Source: Saccoglossus kowalevskii
Taxonomy: Eukaryota; Hemichordata; Enteropneusta; Harrimaniidae
Assembly (NCBI RefSeq): GCF_000003605.2
Contig: NW_003116629.1
Span: 1-29,400 of the forward strand
DNA length: 29,400 bases
Direction: 5' to 3'
Part shown: one piece after another, positions 1 to 8,903 of the stretch
Layout: each line of letters opens with the position of its first letter
How positions within the stretch are numbered: the first letter of the stretch is position 1
Translations under genes and position numbers: made by a program
The notes under the pieces: model-generated
Seen by the model: the letters and a program-made list of their open reading frames with translations, nothing else
Told to the model about the DNA's origin: nothing
The model's database searches: none

Positions 1-14
1 GGGGTAGTTGAGAG

Positions 15-527
15 GTGGAGCCATGTTTATTGAGTCGCTTTTATGCTAGTAGACAGGGAGAGAATGAAAGCATTGCTGCTTATGGAGTACGATTAGAAGT
101 AGAGCTAAACAAAGTTCGTAGGCGGGGTGGGATAACTGCAGCTATGGTTGATGAAACTCTCAGAACAGTGTTCTGGAGAAGTCTTCGAAACGATACTGTA
201 GTGTCCATGGTCAGACATAAAGTTGATGGGTGTACAACGTTCGATCAGTTAAGGAAGCTGTGCCGGACTGCAGAGCAGGAAGCACTGGAGAGAGATATGG
301 AGATAAAGTCGAAACGTAGTGCTACAGGTAGAACCCAACATGTGAATGCAGCAGAAGCAGAATCGATTGACAGTTCAGAAGATATGGCGGCCAGGAATCT
401 CAAGTTATTGACAATTGCCACTGAGGGTATCCATAACTTGGCAGATAGTTATCCATGGAGCAAATGGGGAACTTGGAAGCATTGCAATCCCAGATGGAGA
501 ATCTTACCAGACTGGAGAGTCAAGTAA
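15..527 (+). pseudogene. Copy A Gag core fragment
   Basis: This open stretch holds the C-terminal part of a PNMA-like Gag core, starting with LLSRFYASRQGENESIAAYG; the same segment follows VVESGAM in copy B. The GTG at 15 is not a real start, because the frame would continue upstream. Homology in this frame stops near 447, where a 16-bp deletion with short flanking AG repeats shifts the frame. The last 30 or so residues are out-of-frame. Gag forms the particle shell and binds genomic RNA. Confidence 0.85.
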
Positions 528-1600
528 AGAGTCAGCGAGCTGCCCTGGATATGGTAAGCAAACAGGAAGGGAATTCATCACAGGGTAACTCTTCACAGTA
601 TCCACAACCAAAGTGTTATAACTGTCTAAAAGATGGTCACTTGTCACGAAATTGCAAAGCGCCGAAAGTAGAGCATAGGAAGTGCTACAATTGTCATGTG
701 GAAGGACACTTGGCAAAAGACTGCCCACAGAAAAAGCAAAAACCCAAGACTAACCTAATGAAAGGACACCAGAGACAAGCCCAGAAAGCAATACGTGTGC
801 AATGTGATCCCACACCAGATGCAGGACTGATTGGAGGAGCAATGGAGGAAACAGTTTTTATAGAAGGTACCAGGTGTAGTTGCCTTATCGATTCAGGATC
901 GCAGGTGACAACAATTAGTGAGATGTTTTACCGAAAATGTCTATCTCATGTACCACTTAAAAGTGTGGGAGATAGCATAGAGGTGCATGGAGCTGATGAT
1001 CGTCCCATACATTTTACAGGGACTATTGAGGTGAGCATGGCCTTCCCCATAAATTTATTTGGTGATGACCATGCTTATATTATTCCGGTATTTGTAGTGC
1101 CAAACACACCCTATAATAAAAGAGTGCCTACAATAGTAGGGACTAACTTGCTAGAGTTGTTGCCCAGAGTATTGCTGAAGACTCAAAACAAGAAATGGAC
1201 TGGTGGATGCTGTATGAGAATCTCCGCCACAGCTAGAACGGTGTTTCAGAAACTGGAAGAACGTGATCGGTTCATTGGGAAACAAGGTGACCTGGGGAAT
1301 GTCAAAGCACTGATGACTCGACCCATCACTGTGAAACCATCCCACATGATGCTATTATGGGGACGAACTCGACGTGGAACAAGTGGTGATAAATATGTGG
1401 TAACAGTAGAGCCTACTAGTAAGATGTCAGGTGACTTCACTACAAGCTCCACACTTAGTGTGCTGGACTGTCGGAGAGACAAAGGAGGCTGTATGTGTAC
1501 AGAATATATCAAGGGTACCAGTTACTATTTGGCCTGGACAGGTAGTTGGACGTGCCTCTGCAGTGACATGGATTGGGAAACCTGGGGAATCACCGGATGA
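455..1600 (+). pseudogene. Copy A nucleocapsid and protease fragment
   Basis: The two zinc knuckles CX2CX4HX4C lie at 614-655 and 683-724 (from residues 54 and 77) and would bind RNA during packaging. A retropepsin-type protease follows, with the active-site Asp in LIDSGSQVTTI at 890 (residue 146). It would act as a dimer to cut the polyprotein. Homology runs to about 1472, where a 2-bp deletion moves the frame; the remaining residues to 1600 are out-of-frame. The ATG at 455 is an internal Met codon in copies B and C and is not a natural start. Confidence 0.88.
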
Positions 1601-2798
1601 GTTTGATGAAGAACAGAACAAAATTCCAGTTGATAATTCAGCTCTCAAGCCAACAAGTACCAGAAAGATCGTGCTACAAGAAGGTGTAGAATTTGATATG
1701 TCGCAATCTCCCATTGATGAGAAACAGTTACAACAGGTTAAGCAGTTATTGGTACAGAACAAAGCAGTGTTTTCAACTCATGAACATGATTTGGGGTACT
1801 GTGATGTTGAGAAGCATCACATACGACTCACGAACAATGAACCCATAAAAGAACGATATCGCAGAATTCCACCATCTATGTATGCTGAGCTACGTGAGAT
1901 CTTGAAAGGAATGCAAGATAGTAAAGTTACCCGTGAGTCACATAGTCCGTGGGCAGCCCCAATAGTATTGGTTCGCAAGAAGGATGGAACAGTACGTCTC
2001 TGTATAGATTACAGAAAGATAAATGCACGCACTATTCGTGATTCATATGCACTTCCTCGCATTGATGAAAGTTTAGATGCTTTGGGAGGAGCCAGATTCT
2101 TTTCATCCCTCGACTTAAAATCTGGTTATTGGCAGATAGGAATGGCAGAGGAAGATATCGAGAAGACAGCATTTGTGACACCACTTGGATTCTGGGAGAG
2201 TACCGTTATGAGTATGGGCCTCACTGGAAGCCCTGCCACTTTCCAGAGATGCATAGAAAAGTGCTTGAATGATTTGAATCTGAATATATGCTTGGTATAT
2301 TTAGATGATATCATTGTTTTTGGCAAAACCTTTGAGGAACATTTAGATAGACTAGCAACTGTATTGAAGCGTCTCCATGAAAAAGGCTTGAAAGTTAAAC
2401 CAAGCAAGTGTCAGCTGCTGCGGCACAGAGTGAATTATTTAGGACATGTTGTAACAGAGCAAGGTATTGAGACCGACCCGGAGAAAACAAGAGCATTACG
2501 TGAATGGAAAGTACCAACCAGTGGGAAGCAAGTGAAACAATTCCTGGGTTTCTGTGGATATTATAGAAAGTATGTAGAGGGGTATGCCAGGATTGCTCGA
2601 CCTCTAGATGACCTTACCGTGGGATTGCCTACAAAGCACTCTCGTAAGAAAAAATATAAAGCCACCAGTGTTCAAATGGGAAAGAACATGTATTGGCATA
2701 TGCAGATTATAGTCAGCCATTTGAACTACACACAGATGCAAGTTGTACAGGGTTGGGGGCAGTTTTGTATCAAGGAGAAGGCAAAGAGAAAAGAGTAG
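1431..2798 (+). pseudogene. Copy A reverse transcriptase fragment
   Basis: This is in-frame Pol homology from about 1475 to 2650. It has the RT fingers and palm with the first catalytic Asp in SSLDLKSGYWQ at 2112 (residue 228), YLDD at 2298-2309 (residues 290-293) and the connection motif FLGFCGYYRKYVEGYA near 2540-2590. All expected RT catalytic Asp residues are present, so the RT core itself is undamaged. An extra A at 2649-2654 and a following deletion end the homology. One notable difference from B and C is I for M in the QRCIEKCLNDL helix. Confidence 0.9.
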
Positions 2799-4591
2799 TC
2801 ATGTATGCCAGCCGAGGACTGACAGCTAGTGAACGAAACTACCCTGCTCATAAGCTGGAATTCCTAGCACTAAAGTGGGCAGTAACCACTAAATTTCATG
2901 ATTACTTGTATGGCAACAAATTCACTGTTGTAACAGATAACAATCCACTGACCTATGTAGACTGGACTGCACACCTGGACGCTACAGGACATCGGTGGAT
3001 GGCTGCCCTGGCGTTATATGATTTTCGACTTATCTATCGACCGGGAAAGCAGAATGCAGATGCAGATGGTTTGTCCAGGAAATGCCATGGGCCAATCCCA
3101 GAGCGACCTTCTCATGTCCGTGAACTAGCAGCTCAGTTATCTAGAGAGAGAGAGGCAGAGATGGTGTGCCTATCTGAGCCAGAGGTGAAAGCCATGTGTT
3201 GTACACATCGCATTATACACAACCCTTGGGTGGAAGCCCTCAGCTGTAGTATTCAGGCTATTCCGGATAATTTAGTGAACCCACCACCTATTCCTGGGAA
3301 GCTGTCCCTACCTGCAGTTACCATGGCGGAATGGAAGCAGTTGCAGAAAGAAGACCAAGATATTGGTAAATTTTATACCTACAGAGAGCAGAACCAGGCG
3401 CCGAAAGCATGTGTACGCAAACAACAGAACATTAGGGTTAGAATTGGACTCCGGGAATGGGTCCGATTATGCTTCAAAGATGGGGTGCTGCACCGTCGAA
3501 GGGTGGGGATGAATGGTGAAATCCACTACCAATTGGTTTTGCCAACCAAGTATAGGGGAGCTGCATTGGAAGGATTGCATGATGATGTTGGTCATATGGG
3601 TCAAGATCGTACGTTGGAATTGGTGAGAGCTCGGTTTTATTGGCCGCTCATGAGCAAAGAGTTGCAAAGTCATCACCAAGTGACTGCACCTTTAGTGAAC
3701 AACCAAACAACCCAACCTATGGAGTTATTATGTATGGATTATCTCACTATAGAAGACAATCGTGGAGGAGTTGGTAACATACTAGTGATAACTGATCATT
3801 TTACCCGTTATGCAGTAGCAATTCCGACTGCTACACAGAAAGCCAAGCTTACAGCAGAGACTTTATATAGACATTTCTTGACGCATTATGGATTTCCTGC
3901 TCGACTCCACTCAGATCAAGGTGCCAACTTTGAATCAAAGGTCATACGAGAGCTGTGTGAGGTGGCTGGGATACACAAGTCACGGACTACTCCCTACCAC
4001 CCCCAGGGAAATCCAGTAGAAAGGTTTAACCGAACTTTAATTGATATGATAGGTACAATGCCGACACTAAGAAAATCGGAATGGAAGAAATATATAGATC
4101 CTCTGGTGCATGCATATAATTGCACTCGAAATGATAGTACAGGGTATACCCCTTACTTTCTCATGTATGGCAGACATCCCCGATTGCCAATTGATGTATA
4201 CATGGGGCTGAAGCCTGATGGGGAGGATGACGATGATAATGCGGATTATGTTAGTCAGTTACGTACAAGACTGAGTGAGGCATATAAGATAGCGTATAAT
4301 AAGTCAAAAGAAAGTGCTCTGCGTAATAAAAAGAGGTATGATTTAAAGACTCAAGATGCTGTGTTAGAAGCTGGGGATTTCGTCCTGGTGAAAAATGTCA
4401 GTGTCCGAGGAAAGAAGAAGATTGCAGATAGATGGGAGCCACATCGTTATCAAGTAATCCGGAGAAGTAACCCAGATATACCAGTGTATGTGGTTAAATT
4501 TGAAAAACCTGGAAGTAAAGAGAGGGTTTGCATCGAAACATGTTGCTTCCATGCAATTCTGCACCTATTCCATATGTTGGGAATCCGGTGA
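2693..4591 (+). pseudogene. Copy A RNase H and integrase fragment
   Basis: The frame opens just before the RNase H motif ELHTDASCTGLGA (Asp 2735, residue 15), and this copy keeps TDNNPLTYV (Asp 2936, residue 82), which both B and C have lost. Integrase follows. The H-X4-H half of the zinc domain is present, but a 45-bp in-frame deletion at 3660/3661 removes the C-X2-C half. The catalytic triad is intact: Asp 3737, Asp 3914 (HSDQGANF) and Glu 4019 (PVERFNRT), with 34 residues between the second Asp and the Glu. A GPY/F-like module (RWEPHRYQVIRR) sits near 4430-4470. A 1-bp loss near 4529 ends the homology, and the last 20 residues are out-of-frame. Confidence 0.9.
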
Positions 4592-5424
4592 AGGTTAAAG
4601 ATCCAGAACCATCACCATCACCCGTAAAGTCAAATAAGAAGAAGCACCACATGAGAACCAGAAATCAAGTCCAGGGGCATGAGATCTCTGATGATTCAGA
4701 ATCAGATGGTGAAATTTGTATAGTTGTGGCCCCAGCTGTACAATCGCGAGAGACATCCTTAACTTTAGCAGAAACCAACCCCGAGATTACCAGTGTACCA
4801 GGGAAAAAAGAGTTTGCATCGGTTGAGACAAGTTGGACAGACACACGGAGCACAGCACCATCTATTGAGATTATTGAGACCAGTACTCCAAGCCCTCCTA
4901 TGGAGATTACTTTGGAGGACTCAGAGGTGGCCTTAAGAAATGATAATATGACAACTGCGATAGGCCAGAGTGCCGATGATCAAGTGCAAGAAGCCACTGA
5001 TGAAGCAATAGAAGATGTTCAAATGGAAGGCGAGTCCAGTGAAGCTGACAAGAATGATTATGAAACCACTGTTTCAGAGATTCGCAGATCGTCAAGGACT
5101 AGACAATTACCCGTCAGACTTGAAGATTATCATTTGTATAGCCGACAGTCTAATAGGAATAATCCTAAGGAAGAGCTGGAAGAGTCATTGGCAAAAGAGG
5201 TACACGATTTGGCCATACAGTTGGCTGAGATGAAGAAAGATTATGATGAACTGAGTAGTAATCAGTCACGAAAAACCCTAATCAGTAAGACTAATCTGAG
5301 ATCTGAAGCTCAAATCTGGAGACCACATAAGCATAGTCTGGAGGAGTTGATAAACGGAAGAAATGAGGTGAAGTCCAGAGCTATGGCAGACTTATGGTGG
5401 AGAGGAGATCGGCCACGAGCATAG
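4528..5424 (+). pseudogene. Copy A Pol C-terminal tail
   Basis: This continues the Pol frame after the 1-bp loss. The HRNMLLPCNS block closes the integrase C-terminal domain. It is followed by about 275 residues rich in Ser, Glu, Asp and Thr, then RRSSRTRQLPVRLEDYHLYS, then a Leu/Glu/Lys-rich likely coiled coil (ELEESLAKEVHDLAIQLAEM) and a basic end. No catalytic motif is seen. Acidic tails with an arginine-rich SRTR-type motif are common after integrase in animal Gypsy elements; the function here is unknown. The frame ends at TAG 5422-5424. Confidence 0.85.
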
Positions 5425-5562
5425 GGTAAAAAGGCCCGCTGAGTGAATGGGGGACGTTCCTAGAGCTAGCTAGTCAGATTTACGTAGCATACATTGTATA
5501 TTGCTCTTTTATGTGCCATTCATTTTAGATAGTGGAGTATGTATTAACTGTATTGATCCAAT

Positions 5563-5859
5563 GTGCGTCCTGGGATGACGTAAAACTCACCCAAGGTGTG
5601 TCCTGGGATGATGTTAAACTCACCCAAGCTGCGTCCTGGGATGACGTAAAACTCACCCAAGGTGCATCCTGGGATGACGTAAAACTCACCCAAGCGGCGT
5701 CCTGGGATGACGTAAAACTCACCCAAGGTGCGTCCTGGGATGACGTAAAACTCACCCAAGGTGCGTTCTGGGATGACGTGAAAATCACTCAAGGTGCATT
5801 CTGGGATGACATAACACTCGCCCAAGGTGTGTCCTAATGTGATGTAAAACTTACTCAGG
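5563..5859 (+). repeat. 33-bp minisatellite, 9 units (copy A)
   Basis: The unit is GTGCGTCCTGGGATGACGTA + AAACTCACCCAAG. Nine units run without gaps. Units 1, 3, 4, 5 and 6 contain TGACGTAA, a CRE/ATF-like motif; the last three units are degenerate. Since 33 is a multiple of 3, false ORFs with an 11-residue repeat appear on both strands. Confidence 0.93.
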
Positions 5860-6330
5860 GTGGGGTCTGGAATTAAACCTACCTAATGAGCGTTCAGGGA
5901 GGATGTAAACATGGAATTTGGGATGATGATTACAAATTCTTTTCTGGTTGATTACAGGTACAGAGATGAAAATTGCAAGAACGAAGAGTGGAAAAGCTGA
6001 TTTTTTACATGTAATTTTCAGTTGTTAATCAGAATAAATTAATTATTCATAACTGATCAAATTATCTGTGCACAGTTGGCTGAATGAGATGTGATGCATA
6101 TAAGGTGTTCTGATGGCAGAGAAACTCCTTGTGTGGAGTTAAACACCTGTTGAATATGTAACCTTAGGACTGATGGTAAATTGTCCAGGTAGATGGCAGA
6201 AAAAGATGAAATCCCAACACCTGTGTCAGTGAAGGTGATACTGGTGGTGTGGGAATTCATTAGGTAAGTTAGGATGGAATGATTGATTTGTGTACAGAAT
6301 GATAGGATTATAGTATTTAATCAGTCTTAG

Positions 6331-6627
6331 ATGGGCCTTTGCTGCGTAAGTGGAGCTTGGACTCAAGAAATCCAAATGGTACTGACGGAATCCCCTTTGA
6401 CGCTAAGTACGGTGGTGCAGACAGATGCAGAGGGATCTGGCGCATTTGGCCACTGTGCAAGGACATTAAGGGATGACAATTCCAGGTATCTACTGGTGAA
6501 CCGGAACCCTGTATTGGGCGAAGGTGAAGCCAGATTTGCGTTTTTGTACAGTAAGCATTGGTCTGTTTCCAGACAGCTGGTGTGTTCTTATCTTATGTAT
6601 ATACGAGCTAGAATCAGGTTTACCTGA
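6331..6627 (+). CDS. Unrecognised 98-codon ORF in env position (copy A)
   Basis: I do not recognise this product. It is an ORF starting ATGGGCC directly after a TAG, 900 nt downstream of the Pol stop and 105 nt before the LTR. It has no clear signal peptide, membrane segment or known motif, and contains three Cys in the first half. It has the same length in copy B. Of the 12 substitutions I count between A and B, 7 are silent, more than expected without selection, but the number is small. It could be a remnant of an accessory gene expressed from a spliced RNA, or chance. Confidence 0.3.
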   Translation: MGLCCVSGAWTQEIQMVLTESPLTLSTVVQTDAEGSGAFGHCARTLRDDNSRYLLVNRNPVLGEGEARFAFLYSKHWSVSRQLVCSYLMYIRARIRFT

Positions 6628-6719
6628 TGACAGTGAAGATGTACTGTGATAAGACTATATTTGAGAGATTACTGGTTTTTTAAGGAGTTCCATGGATTTG
6701 GAACTACCTTTCTTTTTTT

Positions 6720-6731
6720 GGACAGGGAGAG
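6720..6731 (+). other. Polypurine tract of copy A
   Basis: GGACAGGGAGAG directly touches the LTR start and follows a T-rich run (6710-6719). It is the expected plus-strand primer. The single C interrupts the purine run as in the other copies. Confidence 0.8.
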
Positions 6732-8126
6732 TGTAACCGATTGAAATAATTAGACCTTAATGATTTCATACGATTAAGAGTAGGTTCTAACTGAGTATGT
6801 ATTGTAAGTCAATAGACCCAGGGTACGATAGCTAGTACATGTTAGTGTATGTATACCAGCTGGTGTTTATTGATACTTGAGAACCCACTATCAGTTGTGA
6901 CAGTTAATTAGTGTTATGGTTAGTGTGTGTGAACTTCAGTTAAAACTACAGGGAAAGTAAGAATTAGGTCAAAGCCAATTATGTGGTAATGAGTATAATT
7001 AGCAAAGATTTAATGTTTGAAGATTAGCCGTAGTATATCGTAGATAATTTGTGATTTTTATTAGGAGCTTTTGAGCGTTGCTTAATTTCTTCAAGAATTA
7101 CTGTGTTTACTGTTTAAGTTTCCTATACAGGGTACTATAGCTTTCTTGGTAGCTATGGGGTAACCATGGAGACCAAATTGAAGATGAAGATGAAATCACT
7201 TATTACAAGCAAGTTAATGGCTACTTAGTACTAATTAGGGCAGAAATTAATTAGAATAGCTTAATAAGGAGTTGAGGTGATTAATATTAATTAGTCGCAA
7301 AATTAATAAGTTAACTAATTAGACATATGATAATAGTGTATTGACGTAGGTTTCTTTATTTTTTAGTTTTATTGTTATTGATAATCACGCACAATTATCC
7401 AGATTTTCAAAGTTATAAGCACATTCCAGGCAATTTTCCCACTTTTTCAGAAACAATGGGCTGAGCTGTGTTTCACTCCATATAGGGATTGGGGAATTTT
7501 AGAATCATTAATACCTGTCGAAAAGTACACCGTCATTATCAGATGATGGACTCCTTGACCTATGGGGTGCGTCCAAGGGTGGAGTTACCCCCAGTAAAGA
7601 TACTAGCTTAGCTTGCAGGTTTGAATTAGTCAGCAGATAGTTCCCAGAGTGTCGACAGTGTTTTGGAACAGCTCTGTGGGGAGCAGTTGCATTCCTGCTT
7701 AAACCAGGAGTCAGCTGGGATGTGGTTCTCATATTCAGAGAGCTTATGAGAAGAGGAACTCAGAGAACTGTGTTTTCGGGAGATCGGACCGGAATCAACG
7801 TTTCCAGCTGTATTTCAAGATTTCCTATGCAACGGGAGTGGGTGAATCTCACCCTGAACTTTTGGTGACTCTGTGGTGACATCAGTTCTCATCCATCAAA
7901 AGAACCGCTGACTGGTGACATCTGATGGCAGCTGTAACTAAGCTAATATAGGGTACAGTAATTCTACCTCTCAACTTTCTACTTTCAAACTGTCTGCTGA
8001 ATAACACTTGTACTGTGAGTTGGGATTGATAGTCAAGTTGTGTCCCACTGTACAGAGAACTATTTCTGAATTATGACGATTGATTATGACTATTGTTCAG
8101 AATTTCTACGAATGAACTTTTGATAA

Positions 8127-8350
8127 CATTGTTGTTGAACAGTGCCCTCAACGCTGTGCCTGAATAATCTGCGGACACACCCAGACCACGCCCATTGTTG
8201 TTGAGCAGCGCCCTCAACACTGTGCCCGAATAATCTGCGGACACACCCAGGCCAAGCCCGTTGTTGTTGAACAGCGCCCTCTACGCTGTACCTGGGTAAT
8301 CACCGGACACACCCAGGCCACGCCCTATTTCGTCGTGCAGCGCCCCCAAC
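8127..8350 (+). repeat. Four-unit 66-bp tandem repeat in LTR1
   Basis: Units start at 8127, 8193, 8259 and 8325, the last one partial. Each unit begins with a GTTGTTGA-type stretch, followed by ACAGCG-7 nt-CGCTGT, which can form a hairpin with small changes between units. It ends with ACACACCCAGGCCACGCCC, a CACCC/GC-box-like segment. Its position upstream of the probable promoter suggests an enhancer or an RNA structure. This is an inference from motif content. Confidence 0.85.
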
Positions 8351-8660
8351 GGTGGATTTTGTCAAGCCTCAGGAACTGCACATAGAAGCTGACTGTGAGT
8401 GAACTGTGACCTGATGTGAACATCGATGCTGAACTGTTGACATATTCATGTGTTTGTTACTTATGTACACTTGTGTTTTTTGATTGGTTGATGGTTATTG
8501 TTCATTTATTGTTGATAACATTGGCTTTGTTAGGGACAAATTAGCTGATTTTATTATTCATTGAGGGACCGATTAGCACATTTAAACTCAAACTCTAATT
8601 AGCTAAGGTTAGGTTTTCTCTCTTTCCTTGATATATTTTCAGGATATCCTATCTCACATA

Positions 8661-8765
8661 TTTATATGCATATGCTAATTATTGTACCTTTGTTTATTTT
8701 ACTGAAGTAGATTACATTAAAGATTGTGGAGTTAAAGTGCCTGTGTGTGCCGCCTGGTTTTGTTG
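8661..8765 (+). promoter_or_regulatory. Probable core promoter / R region / poly(A) signal of LTR1
   Basis: The TATA-like TTTATATG (8661) is followed 55 nt later by ATTAAA (8716-8721) and then a GU-rich stretch (8737-8765). This is the arrangement expected if transcription starts near 8690 and the 3' end is cleaved near 8735-8745. It would put R at about 8690-8740 and U5 at about 8740-8903. The spacing is identical in all three LTRs. Start and cleavage sites are inferred. Confidence 0.4.
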
Positions 8766-8903
8766 CCCCTGCTTCCGGTCTTGGTGACTATATCGATGAC
8801 CCACATGTATCTTTCCTGTGCCGAGCCCCAAAATTTATCTTTCCCGTACACATTTGTCCCACTGAATCAATGATCTGTGAGGCTTTGTGAACGGTGTGTT
8901 ACA

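Larger units (their letters stand above)
1..5424 (+). pseudogene. Broken gag-pol of copy A (5' part outside window)
   Basis: This is the remains of one fused Gag-Pol polyprotein frame: Gag core C-terminal part, two CCHC knuckles, protease, RT, RNase H, integrase and a long acidic/coiled-coil tail ending at TAG 5422-5424. Breaks relative to copies B and C are: two 1-nt insertions in the first 30 bases, a 16-bp deletion near 447, a 15-bp in-frame deletion near 475, a 2-bp deletion near 1474, and an extra A in the run at 2649-2654. They continue with a deletion of about 47 bp near 2688 at the start of RNase H, a 45-bp in-frame deletion at 3660/3661 and a 1-bp loss near 4529. The separate open stretches are listed individually. 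Confidence 0.92.
5425..6731 (+). other. 3' noncoding region of copy A (pol stop to LTR)
   Basis: This is 1.3 kb between the Pol stop and the LTR. It holds the 33-bp minisatellite (5563-5859), a polypyrimidine-AG splice acceptor-like site (TGATTACAG, AG at 5956-5957) and a donor-like TAG|GTAAGT (GT at 6264-6265). A 98-codon ORF (6331-6627) and the PPT complete it. No env-like protein with signal peptide, cleavage site or membrane anchor is present in any frame. Confidence 0.75.
1..8903 (+). mobile_element. Ty3/Gypsy LTR retrotransposon, copy A (5' truncated by window)
   Basis: This copy is the left-most unit of the array. The window opens inside its gag, so its 5' LTR, leader and Gag N-terminus are not seen. 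It holds gag-pol remnants to 5424, a 3' noncoding part with a 9-unit 33-bp minisatellite, a PPT and the 3' LTR (6732-8903), which is also the 5' LTR of copy B. The coding part is broken by several small deletions and 1-2 nt indels, and the integrase lacks a 15-codon block. It is the outlier of the three copies from the integrase region through the LTR. The first 30 bases carry two 1-nt insertions relative to copy B, as expected near the ragged end of a contig. Confidence 0.93.
6732..8903 (+). repeat. LTR1 (3' LTR of copy A and 5' LTR of copy B)
   Basis: The LTR is 2172 bp. It starts TGTAAC directly after the purine tract and ends GTTACA three bases before the PBS, giving a perfect 6-bp terminal inverted repeat with TG...CA ends. 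Length differences from the other LTRs are fully explained by visible indels, which supports the boundaries. LTR1 keeps a 38-bp segment (about 6788-6825) that is missing in LTR2 and LTR3, and lacks a 7-bp insertion they share near 6897. Contents from 5' to 3' are a TAATTA-rich stretch (6748-7321), a four-unit 66-bp repeat (8127-8350), a polypyrimidine-AG signal (to 8642), a TATA-like box (8661) and ATTAAA (8716). There is no sense ORF of note. Confidence 0.93.

Noticed and set aside
5532-5837. ORFs on both strands with an 11-residue repeat (WDDVKLTQ type)
   Set aside because: They arise because the minisatellite unit is 33 bp, a multiple of three. Copy number and ends differ in the other copies and no start or flanking coding sequence is conserved.
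6057-6260. Minus-strand ORF of about 60-73 codons in the 3' region of all copies
   Set aside because: Its start and length vary among copies and it shows no motif or silent-site bias; it is probably chance.
5958-6263. A 306-nt coding exon between the acceptor-like and donor-like sites
   Set aside because: All three forward frames contain several stops, so if it is an exon it is noncoding.
5425-6731. A full env gene, which would make this an errantivirus or retrovirus
   Set aside because: No long ORF, signal peptide, furin-type site or membrane anchor is visible in any frame in the three copies.
8127-8350. Repeat array as a possible CRISPR
   Set aside because: The repeats are contiguous 66-bp units without spacers, inside a eukaryotic LTR.
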